From Calliphora vicina (Eukaryota > Arthropoda > Insecta > Diptera > Calliphoridae): DNA of 64,000 nucleotides. A model generated the notes under the pieces. That model had not been told where the DNA came from. It did not search any database and worked only from the letters and a program-made list of their open reading frames with translations. Of this stretch, positions 12,401-20,553 are shown one piece after another. The stretch lies in contig NC_088780.1 in assembly GCF_958450345.1 (NCBI RefSeq), positions 125,378,226 through 125,442,225 on the forward strand. Direction: 5' to 3'. The translations under genes were made by a program, and so were the position numbers. Every line of letters begins with the position of its first letter. Position 1 is the stretch's first letter.

Positions 12401-15400
12401 TTTTATTCGACAACATGTTTTCTAGATTTTTTCCCAATTCCTCTAAATCTGACTCTTCTGAGGCCGACGATTCATCTTCGTCTGTTGACAGAACTTCCGA
12501 ACTGGCCAAAACACGATTTTGTAAATCGAATATACGCTGACATTCTTCCTTATAACGTTCTTGATGTTCGGCTATTGAAAACCGATTACCTCTGGAGAAC
12601 TTATCCATGCCTTGTTCACCAGCCTTAGCCTTTTCCGTTGACAATGTACGTACTACATCAATGACTTCCCATCTTGAGAGTTTTTTGATTTCCTCTTCGG
12701 GTACTTTGAATTTACGGAGCAGTTCTTTAGCTCGTTGCAAAGGTAGACGACGTAAATCAGCATCGGTACCGGTAACCGTACGTTTTGGTTGGGATTCTTG
12801 TTCTTCTTTCGTTTGCTTTAAGATAAAAAAGGAATTGATTTGTAAAAAATAATTTTTGTTGTTTATATTATGGATACAAAACTTACCGTTGGCTTATTTG
12901 GTACCCTTACGTATGAAAAGCCTTCACCACAACCAGTCGGATCAGCAGGTCCTGTAAGTTGTAATAAACATTTACCTCGCATGGCCTGTATATAAGCTCT
13001 GAAAAATAATTAAATAATTATGCTTAACGATTAAGACATTTTCATTTCAAATGTAAATATTATCTGCCTGAAAGGACGTACCGTGTTGTATTCCAAGGTG
13101 CAACTTTAACTTCATCATCAAGCTTCAGCTGAGCCTCTTCATCATCATCTTCTTGAGGTGCAAATAAGAATTTTTCACCGTAACCAGCATCCTATTGAAA
13201 TGGAAACAATAATAACAGAATCAATAACAGGCTACATATTATTTATTACAATAATTCATCGCACCTTTAATCTCTGTTCGGCCGCTATCATACTGAAATA
13301 CGCACAGCACTGTTCGGGAGATACCATAGCTCGGATTTCTTCTTCGGAAGGTAAACGAAATTCGGGTTTAATAACCCACCAATTTGAATCCATACCAGTA
13401 CGCTTAAAGTCGGCGCACTGTTTCAGTCTCTTGCGTATACTACTTTCAGAGTGGGCGGGGAATGCTCGTTTAATATCATCCATTCGTATGCGTCTCGGAT
13501 TATCGGCACTCTTCCAAAACAAACGATAAATGAACACTTGCAAGAAGTCCCTAGTAAAGTTATTGGCTCTTTTTGAGTTGGGACCTGGCACTTCATACAG
13601 CGGACATTCTTGACCCACTGTAAATATGGCATTGTATTCACGTATCCAGTAGTTGTTGCGAGTGCGTATGACCAAAAAGTCTGTGTTACTTACACTGTGC
13701 GGATAAATGGGTGCCCTATACATGTTATTCTCGAGAGCCTGTATACATTGACCGGGATGCAAAATACCCAAAAATGGACTGGTATGTGCAATGGCAGTTT
13801 CACCATATTTAAAGTCTTGAGGAGCATTATCCTTGGTAGCTTTACGTTTGTAGTAATTTTTTATTTTCGAACACATACCCACTTGATTCATTAAGGGTGG
13901 ATGTTCTTCACAGAATTCCGCCAATATAATATCGCCATCTTTGCCGCTCAAATCTTCGGGGTTACGCATAAAGAAAACATCACCACCACCCGATGCAATA
14001 CGTTCGGCATCACGTTGTTTAGCCTTTTTAAAGATGTGTTTCAACAAAGGCAATACCGAATGCGAAACAGACTGGGAAATCGGACCATAGGAATATTTCT
14101 TAAGAGGAGGACGATGAAATGCTCTTAATTTAATAGGTCCCATGTGTGTGGGAATAAATGGTGATCTCAATTCGACTACTGGTGTTGAGTGTTGGATTAA
14201 ACTGCCACCACCCACTTTCAAGCGTAACGTTGGCTCTGCCTTCGGCATGTAATAACTGTCATTGGATATATTAAACGGATCTCTATCAGGAGATTTCGGT
14301 GGTGGTGGCGGTGTATCTTCAGCCAATACATTAATAACTCCAGCTTTACCCAGTAAAATTTTTGATTTTTTAACATGAGGATGTGGTATTTTAATTTTGG
14401 GTGGTGGTCCTGTGTTCTTATTAATTTTGGAAGGATCGATATCATCGGGTATACCCAAAATAATATTCTCATCATTTGGATCTAAAGTTAATACTTTAGG
14501 TTTAGGTATTTTGGTCATTTCTTCGGCATCCCAAATAATCTCATCTTCCCACTTGCTATAGATTAATTCTTCATTTTCTACCGGGAAAATACTATACCAA
14601 GTGTCGTCAACAGCTTCGGGCGGTTTTGTGGGTAAGCTAAAACATTAACCATTTTATAATTATTTCACATTTATAAAAAAAAACATACATATATTTTGAT
14701 AACAAGTTTATATTTTTCGATCACTCACTTTTGATTTGATTTTTGTTTGCTAGATGAACTACTACTCGAACCCGTTATTTTGCCACTTGTTGATCCGGTC
14801 ACTGGCAAAGTTTTGCCAGCTGGTGTAAATGCTCTAGAACCACTTGATGGCAACCAACCAGCAGCATTCGTTTTTGAATTTAACTTTTGTAGCACTTTTG
14901 CTTTAATTTCATTTCCATCCCAAACCACTTCATCTTCCCAGTGCAGCTGAGAGACCATAAGAAACGCATCATCTGCCAGGTGCTCTTCTTTAATTTCCTC
15001 TTTAGGTTCTTCCCTTTTAATGTGTTGCATAGATTTTGCATTCTTGTGTTCGTGCCGTACCTTGAAACCGTAATTAAAACCATCTCCTGAATCGGGTACC
15101 TCTAACATATCGTACCAAATTTGGGCTGGACCATAACGCCAATCGGCTATTTTTGGTTTGTTTTCATTATTGTCACCACTTTCAGGTTCCTGCTTAATGT
15201 CTTCATCATTAAAAATGCTCAATAGTTTATCCTCATCATCGGATTGGCAGTGTGATGGTTTCGGTTCAGGGCCGTAATGTAAACCGAAACCTTTTTTGCG
15301 TGGTTCTTCCGAATCGCTTGTAGAATCTGAGCCTGGATTGTGAAGCTTGTGATCACGAGACTGTTTACGCTTGCGTCTTCTCTTCTTAACATGACGCCAA

Positions 15401-16347
15401 ATCTGTGGCAGGCTTGAAGGTTTTCCTGGTCCAAACAGGCGGGAGAATCTTAAAACTTTATCAGGCCTAAAATCCGGAAACAATTCACGCACATCTACAT
15501 TGGCATATTTAGAGGGCAGCATGTCAGCCAAGGGTGTATCTAATTTACGTTCCGCCGCTAATAAATTCATCAATTAGTTTCGCAAAAACTTTACATGTTT
15601 TACGAACTTACCTTTCTCGTGTTTTGTATCAGAATCCATCCCACTATCCGAACCACTCTTGCCCGGCAGATCTTGTATATTATTCCGTAAGGGTATGCTG
15701 GGAGGAGGCATTAATTCCTTATCATCTTTGTTAATAGCTTGAACAGTTGAAGCCGGTATAGCTTCTTCTAAATCTTGCATACCATTAGAAGATCCTTCCT
15801 TATCCTCCGATTTCTGTGTTGGAGGAGTCTTGGGGCAATCTTCCGATAACTCTGTTATATCCGAATAATCCACGGCATCAGCATCTTTAATAATTTCACC
15901 ATTTTCATCTTCTTGTTCACTTTTAGGATCTAAAAGACCCGACTTTAAAGCATCAAAATCACTCAATGGCTTTTTGGTTTCTTCCACTTCCTTATGTTTT
16001 TCTTCCGTTTCCTCATCCTCTTCGTCATCCACGTCTTCCCTTTCTATTACTTCATTTAACATCGAATGTAAACCCATTCTATGGACAAAACAAATGGATT
16101 AAATATAGGTATAATAGTTAAAAATAATGTTAACTTACTTGGCCAATGAACCCAAATGTTCTCTAAATTCTGAATCAAAGGCTCCGCCACCATCATCATC
16201 CATTAATTTACCCTCCGAATCGATATTACCAAAAAGAATTCCCGTTAAATCCATTCCAAAGCCACCTTCGCCTCCTTGTTGACTACTTTGGCTACCGCCA
16301 TCCTCATTGCCAATGATGGAGCCATCATCATCACTGTCGGTATCCAT
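351..16347 (-). CDS. Taf1: TAF1, largest TFIID subunit (3' end outside window)
   Basis: TAF1 scaffolds TFIID in the nucleus, contacts TBP and core-promoter DNA and reads acetylated histones. Eleven exons (minus strand, high to low): 16347-16139, 16078-15612, 15557-14729, 14636-13265, 13191-13082, 12998-12887, 12815-11349, 11265-10830, 10761-10619, 10517-10178, 455-351. Every junction is GT-AG and codon phase is kept throughout, giving about 1,863 residues so far; the Drosophila protein is about 2,100. The start ATG at 16347 opens an acidic region with a TBP-binding-like segment (LTGILFGNI). Then come the RLFGPGK region (~aa 240), the central DUF3591 core (exons 4-7), a zinc knuckle (CGACGQVGHMRTNKACP, ~aa 1356), two bromodomains (~aa 1480-1590 and 1605-1715) keeping the acetyl-lysine-contacting Asn (TLYN, QYN), and AT hooks (GRGRPRK) in each of the last two exons. 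The gene continues past base 1. Family identity is very secure; single junctions slightly less so. Confidence 0.95.
456..2289. other. Proximal part of the 9.7-kb TAF1 intron
   Basis: AT-rich intronic DNA with long A/T runs and no recognisable coding sequence. The only distinct structure is a 22-bp perfect inverted repeat at 1781-1802/1811-1832 (8-nt loop). The 66-codon plus-strand frame over it is low complexity and not credible. Confidence 0.6.
1781..1832. repeat. Perfect 22-bp hairpin
   Basis: The arm AATAAATTTTGTTTAATGAG TT (1781-1802) is exactly complementary to 1811-1832, with loop ACTTTATA. It is almost pure A/T, and it would fold in TAF1 intronic RNA. Confidence 0.85.
2291..2345 (-). 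mobile_element. Mini-me/DINE-like 3' hairpin fragment
   Basis: The palindrome ATTCGGCTAGGCCGAAT followed by ATATACCCTTCACC is the reverse complement of the 3' end shared by the full copies at 48-50 kb (GGTGAAGGGTATAT then a TTCGG-CCGAA hairpin). It lies downstream, on the minus strand, of the basic ORF at 2694-3221, as expected for the 3' end of an internally deleted Helitron. Confidence 0.65.
2690..3221 (-). pseudogene. Helitron-type N-terminal basic region, fragment
   Basis: An open frame on the minus strand begins MPRCRKASLEKRRRDQRNAQ and is dense in Arg/Lys with repeated C-R-K/K-K-R motifs over its first ~90 residues. Insect Helitron Rep-helicase polyproteins often start with such a basic tract. 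The frame then becomes Asn-rich and ends CMPIRVKKFSK at a possible donor (GTAAGA) near 2679. No Rep or helicase domain follows before the hairpin at 2291, so this looks like an internally deleted element. It sits inside the TAF1 intron in the same orientation. A small nested host gene is the alternative. Confidence 0.4.
3240..4025. other. Intronic AT-rich sequence, nothing recognised
   Basis: Degenerate AT-rich DNA between the Helitron-like fragment and the hAT-type element. I see no coding potential and no terminal repeats. Confidence 0.5.
4765..4822. repeat. 26-bp perfect palindrome inside piggyBac
   Basis: Arms 4765-4790 and 4797-4822 are exact reverse complements around the 6-nt loop TCTGAA, between the left end of the piggyBac element and its coding relic. 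The core motif is CACTTACTTATGTA. Confidence 0.88.
4864..5850 (+). pseudogene. piggyBac transposase relic, split by a MITE
   Basis: An acidic N-terminal-like stretch (RDEDLEYDEDIAKNLVKNG, from about 4895) is followed after a short gap by the C-terminal catalytic part. That part starts MGGVDLADILLELYRINHKS at 5076, the conserved piggyBac block with the third catalytic Asp region. The frame runs to a C-terminal cysteine-rich zinc-binding domain (CRKSKSHFLCSKCLKCKLDLYC). There a 263-bp MITE interrupts it after TAT TGT; beyond the MITE the domain resumes in frame as ATRNCFLASH with its remaining Cys and His. The middle of the transposase, with the first two catalytic Asp residues, is missing, so it cannot be active. 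Confidence 0.85.
5543..5805. mobile_element. MITE with ~40-bp TIRs and TAA duplication
   Basis: The terminal inverted repeats begin GTCCCGGTCCACACTGT on the left and, reverse-complemented, GTCCTGGTCCACACTGT on the right, and continue through AAACATTTGCTGCAAAACATTT. TAA directly flanks both ends (5540-5542 and 5806-5808). A 3-bp TWA duplication is typical of PIF/Harbinger. Removing the element plus one TAA leaves the cysteine-rich reading frame of the host transposase intact, which confirms the boundaries. Confidence 0.85.
6095..6175. repeat. Right part of a fold-back MITE split by piggyBac
   Basis: CACGAAGTC...CAGTATAACTATTAGTTAACACATAACCAGACTTCGTGGTAATGGGG matches the fold-back family at 20372-20497 and 30304-30422. 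Its left tip, AACCCCATTAA, lies at 4321-4331 on the other side of the piggyBac element. Part of its left arm is deleted. Confidence 0.8.
6299..7300. other. Intronic AT-rich sequence, nothing recognised
   Basis: No open frame, terminal repeat or known element seen in this part of the TAF1 intron. Confidence 0.5.
7609..7972. mobile_element. 364-bp MITE with TTAA duplication
   Basis: Inverted termini share TATTTATAGA(T/C)GGCAAT and then ACTGAGTATTAA at both ends. TTAA flanks the element at 7605-7608 and 7973-7976, suggesting mobilisation by a piggyBac-type transposase. The interior is non-coding. Confidence 0.75.
8156..8809. mobile_element. 654-bp hAT-type MITE with subterminal repeats
   Basis: Termini are CATAGTTGGGGGTAAT on the left and, reverse-complemented, CATAGATGGGGGTAGT on the right. 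The identical 8-bp repeat ATACAAAT flanks both ends (8148-8155 and 8810-8817), the hAT hallmark. The interior is packed with TTAGTGCA and TATCACTAA motifs in both orientations, probably binding sites for a transposase encoded elsewhere. There is no credible ORF. Confidence 0.87.
9240..9690 (+). pseudogene. Non-LTR retrotransposon reverse-transcriptase relic
   Basis: Plus-strand translation in shifting frames gives an AD(N)IYT motif (the catalytic YADD region, second Asp lost), then NLDDWMLTNCLQINLDKTKLLF, the L-x-x-W...N.L.LN..KTK block of jockey-like reverse transcriptases. It continues into LDNVCIRVRLTLY and a C-terminal thumb-like stretch. Stops and frameshifts break it. It lies in the TAF1 intron, antisense to the gene. 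Confidence 0.75.
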
Positions 16348-17307
16348 ACTTTTAATATTATTGCTTCTTCTTGTTTATCTTTTTGCCTGTGGTGGAGTCT
16401 CAAAACTTTGCAGGTATTTTGTCGTTATTTAGGTTAAATACTAAGATTTTTTAACAAATTTTACTGTTTTTATTATCAACATATATTATTGTAGTTCTTA
16501 TTATATTTATCTGCAAAATATTCCAAATATTCGGTGAAAAGTTAAAAATATGCGGTGTTTTTCTTACAATTACAATTAAAATGAAAAAAAAATATCAAAA
16601 TACATAAAACGTCAAATTATCTGGGTTTACACACAATCATGAATAATATACATCCGTTAACTCTATAATGCTACTACTATTAGTAGCAAATTGAGGGTGG
16701 CATGAGCGGCCGACATCAGCAAAACCATTTTTATATATGAAGTTTTTTCGATTTAGATTTGGTGGGTCATCAGCCAAACACATTCCCAAGGCGAATTTAT
16801 ACAAGGTGGAGTCAGTCAATCAGCTGATTACTCTTTTTTCGCTTGTTTGGTTCTAACATCTGTCAAAGCTTGTTTTTATGCTTCAATATCTATATATTCT
16901 AAGCTAATTAACAACATATTTATATTTTGCATAAAGAATTAAAGCCCTCAATATTGAATTATTAAACTATATTTAGTTTCAATACATATTTGTTTAGTTT
17001 TTAATTTCTGTTTTTTGACATTTGTTAAGACCATTTGTTGTTTTTTTTGAACTACCACCACCTTGTATGAATTCGCCTTGCACATTCCCATAAGAATTAT
17101 CCATGCGTGAGCATGTGAGCCGCTGATGTCAGCAGGAGTATAAAGTTGCCAGATTGATATTTCTGGTGTAGATATCTACTCCACTCACAATACAACCGTG
17201 TGTAACACAAACTGTCAACAAAACAAAACAAAATTGCGCGTTCAATTTAAAGTAATTTTATAAAGTCAAAAGAAAAACCTAAAATATTTATTAATTTTAA
17301 AACAATT
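16348..17307. promoter_or_regulatory. Divergent TAF1/Spc25 intergenic region with inverted repeat
   Basis: This 960-bp gap separates the start codons of two divergent genes, so it must contain both promoters and 5' UTRs. A 22-bp inverted repeat (AAGGCGAATT[T/C]ATACAAGGTGG, one mismatch) lies at 16788-16809 and 17058-17079. A related motif recurs at 42733-42755, so it is probably a MITE. I could not assign transcription start sites. Confidence 0.6.
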
Positions 17308-18064
17308 ATGAGTAAATACGATTTTGCTAGACGATTAAAGCGCATTGTGCATGAGGAATGTGAAATTGTTAAAGTTGAAACGAAGATAGCTCATAAAAGT
17401 GCTAATTACTTTCAACAAATGTGTAAGTGGCAAAGAACAAACAAGTCAGTTTTTTATTTTATGCTATATATACTTTTTATTCCAGCTTCTTTAAAAACTA
17501 TACTGGCCAAACAAGAGCTAGAAATATCCAATTATAGAAAAGAAGTAAATAAATTAAAATGTGAAAACGTGAAATTAGAAAATTGTAAACAAAAAGAGGA
17601 AGAGCGTCTGTGTGCAATAATACAAAATGTGGAAAAAATGCAGAACGAATATCAACGGACACTTCAAGAGCAAATAGAACAAAGACGGACGGCGCTATTG
17701 CAAATGGATTGGTAAATGTTTATTATTTGATATTCAAACGTTTGAGTAATTTTAAATAATATTTGATAATTTTAGCATACGTAGCATTAAACAGGCCACC
17801 CAAACTTACATCAATTTGGATGCTTTGCCTCAGCTTATACAGGGCGTGACCATATGTGAGCAAGAAACGTCCAGTGAGTGGAAACCGTTCCGTATTGATC
17901 CTTCAAAATATACACTAGAAGAAGTACAAGACATAATTTGGTGTGATTCAAAAGTGGATTTAATTCACAGAGAAACGTGGGAAAAATTATTATTGGGTGA
18001 TATTTTACCTGATACGAGTAAAAATATGGAAACTGGAAGTGATAATGTAACAATGGTTATATAG
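17308..18064 (+). CDS. mitch: Coiled-coil protein, probable kinetochore subunit Spc25
   Basis: Three exons (17308-17422, 17486-17711, 17776-18064) give a 209-aa protein. Both introns (63 and 64 nt) have GT-AG ends, and phases agree. Residues ~39-113 form a Lys/Glu-rich coiled coil; the C-terminal ~95 residues (INLDALPQLIQGV... WKPFRIDPSKY) look globular. Spc25 pairs with Spc24 in the Ndc80 complex that links kinetochores to microtubules, and the fly version is small and fast-evolving. I assign it from size, coil-then-globule layout and its place beside a Cyp304a1-like gene; from memory mitch and Cyp304a1 have consecutive CG numbers (CG7242, CG7241). No motif proves it, and another coiled-coil kinetochore or spindle protein is possible. 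AATAAA occurs at 18126, about 60 nt past the stop. Confidence 0.6.
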
Positions 18065-18116
18065 AAGATAATATTAGTATGTAAATATAATTATTTTATA
18101 TTAAAGTTAATTAATT

Positions 18117-18200
18117 AAAAGTAGAAATAAACAAATTAACCTCATCATTAACCGTAAATCGATTACACCCTCCGATTTTTATGCTGAAATCGATTTTTGA
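18117..18200. repeat. Copy 1 of a ~75-bp dispersed direct repeat (empty site)
   Basis: AGTAGAAATAAACAAATTAACC and the following ~55 bp through GATTACACCCTCCGAT recur at about 19044-19255, where the second copy is split by a fold-back element. This copy overlaps the presumed 3' UTR and AATAAA signal of the Spc25-like gene. Confidence 0.85.
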
Positions 18201-19068
18201 CAACGATTAATTACACTGTCCAACAAATTGAGACTGTTTGCTTGGAACATAATAGCGACCCTATAATTCTGAAATAATTATTATGGCCAGAGTTATATCT
18301 AAAAAAGATCGAGCAAAATTAAATAAACCTAAATAACTCTCGACCTAAATAACTCTTGACATTCGGATCATAAAAAGATTTTTGGTGATTTTTTTTTTTA
18401 AATGTGAGATCCAAGGTGTTCTGTGTAATTTTGCTAATTAAGCGTAAATAGCTTTATTTATAACTTTGCTATCTTTTGTGACCCCTACTGAAATTTTCCG
18501 GGAAAATTTTTCGTAGAATATTTTAATCCTAAATGTCCATTTTAAAAGGACTTTTTTTGGATTTTCTCGAAAAAAGGTTCAAATTGACCCCTAAAGGGAG
18601 AAGCTAGAATATTAAGATCTTCCACAAAAATTATGCCCATAAAATTCCACAATATAATTCCGTCCATAAGAATTCTTTTAGACATTAACTTACAACATTT
18701 TCAAAAAATGAAAACTTTGACCCACTGTAAAAAAATTCAGACCAGCTATAAGTTTATTCTACAAAAACTATCTACTCAACATGCCCTTTCAGAATTATAG
18801 TTCCGCTATTCTGTTCCAAAAATGCTGTAGGACAGTGTTATTAGAAATTTTTTTTCCATAAAATGTTTGTGAAATTGTCAAACTGATGTAACACATATAC
18901 ATATCGCCATCTAAAATGCAAAATAACGTAACATCACTTTTCATAAATTTATAGGAGAAGCAAAAAACGGTATAAAATGAAAACTACTTGAGATATTGAA
19001 ACAAAATTTTCAAATCTGACCAGACTTCCTGTTAATGGGGGTTAGAAGTAGAAATAATAAACAAATTA

Positions 19069-19188
19069 GGGCCATTATTACAAGTTGCCTTTATGTTCGT
19101 AATAGTAAAAGTTAGCTTTTTCTATTTCTTAAAGTTACCTTTTACTATGTATTACGAACATAAAGGTAAGTTGTAATAATGGCCCCTA
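19069..19188. mobile_element. Fold-back MITE with a visible empty site
   Basis: A nearly perfect ~115-bp inverted repeat starting GGGCCATTATTACAA and ending with its complement. It interrupts the second copy of a repeat whose empty version is at 18117-18200: AAATTAACCTC there becomes AAATTA-element-TAACCTC here. The 2-bp TA duplication suggests Tc1/mariner-type mobilisation. Confidence 0.82.
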
Positions 19189-19260
19189 ACCTCATCATTA
19201 ATAACAAAATATTAACCGTAAATCGATTACACCCTCCGATTCCTATGCTGAAATCGGGAA

Positions 19261-19345
19261 AAATAAAACTCCTCAAATGACTTTTTTTATGACGGAAAAA
19301 ATAAAAGTCCTCAAATGAGTTTTTTTATGACGGGTATTTAAAAAC
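19261..19345. repeat. Short tandem duplication, ~38-bp unit
   Basis: Two adjacent copies of AAATAAAA(C/G)TCCTCAAATGA...TTTTTTTATGACGG. No coding role seen. Confidence 0.7.
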
Positions 19346-19549
19346 TCTTTTTTAAGAGTTTCATGCGAACTTTTACGTTGAAAAATTACTGTTTTAGATG
19401 GATTTTTATTTTTAAAGTCACAAAATAACTGTTATAAAATACCTTTTTTGATATCAGTTACGGTCCCTAAAAATTTTCCAAAAAATTAAAAAAAAATTAA
19501 TGTTGTTTACCTAAAATATTTAAAATTTGTATTTGTTTTTTGTAATAAC

Positions 19550-19792
19550 CCTCTAACCGGCAAGGCTGCCTTTAGGCGGGGTATGTTAAATGTATGTAAT
19601 GCTGCTTTATTTGCTTATTTCTCCCGTTATAACGGTAAATATGTGTAAAGAGACTAACAATTTACTTATTGTGATAAATATGGACGTGTACTTGTCTTTT
19701 GTTTTTTTATTCCAACGTATTTTTTTTTTATTCAAACAATAACCTGGTATATTTGTTTACCTCAAAATAAAATTGGCCGGTTAGAGGGATAA
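19550..19792. mobile_element. MITE with CCCTCTAACCGGC termini
   Basis: Left end CCCTCTAACCGGCAA and right end, reverse-complemented, CCCTCTAACCGGCCAA enclose 243 bp of non-coding DNA. ATAA flanks both ends, possibly a degenerate TTAA duplication. A second element with matching ends (CCCTCTAACCCGCAA) spans about 54864-55598. Confidence 0.7.
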
Positions 19793-20371
19793 GATTGTAT
19801 TTAATAAGATTCGGCACAGCCGAATATAGCTCTTGTACATGTTAGTTTGTGCTAATGTGCTCTTTTACTATATTACCAGACCAAGTCTACATTGTGAATT
19901 CCGGTAATACATATATGATTTTTCAGTTGACAACGAAAAATATTTGTTGAGGACATAATTTTTAAAAACAACACCTTTTCAAACGTAATAAATTTGTATA
20001 GGAACTATTAGAACATTTTTTCCATAAAATGTTTGTGAAATTGTCAAACTGGTGTAACTCATATACATATGTATGTATATTCCGGTGATATCACAATCTT
20101 AATTCTTATTTAAATTCTAGGAGCTATCTATTTACTTACCTATTGCTGGTGATTAAAAGATGTAAATGTTTTCATTTACATGGGAATTTTTAATTGACAT
20201 TGAAATTTAATTCTCAATTTAATGCAAATGAAATGGTCAATTAATTAGTCCATATAAATAAATACTCCCTCCCATATGTGTTCGGTTTATACAATAAAAC
20301 ATATATTCCATAATTTAATGAAACAATTGCTTATGCCATTTAATCATTTGAATATACAATGTATGTATAAT

Positions 20372-20497
20372 CTCCATTAACACGAATCCTGGTTATGCGT
20401 TAACTAATAGTTATACTGTTGGTTAAAATTATTTTTGTATGAAAACTGTCAGTATAACTATTAGTTAACACCTAACCAGACTTCGTGTTACTGAGGG
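20372..20497. mobile_element. Fold-back MITE, TTAACTAATAGTTATACTG family
   Basis: Two complementary ~50-nt arms: CCATTAACACGA...GTTAACTAATAGTTATACTG on the left, CAGTATAACTATTAGTTAAC...TTCGTGTTACTGAGGG on the right. Other copies lie at 30304-30422 and, split, at 4321-4331 plus 6095-6175; a tail-only fragment is near 19020. It sits just downstream of the P450 stop codon. Confidence 0.82.
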
Positions 20498-20553
20498 TAA
20501 GCATAATATTTTATATAAAGGCTCGGTTATGTTATTTTAAATAAATACATATA

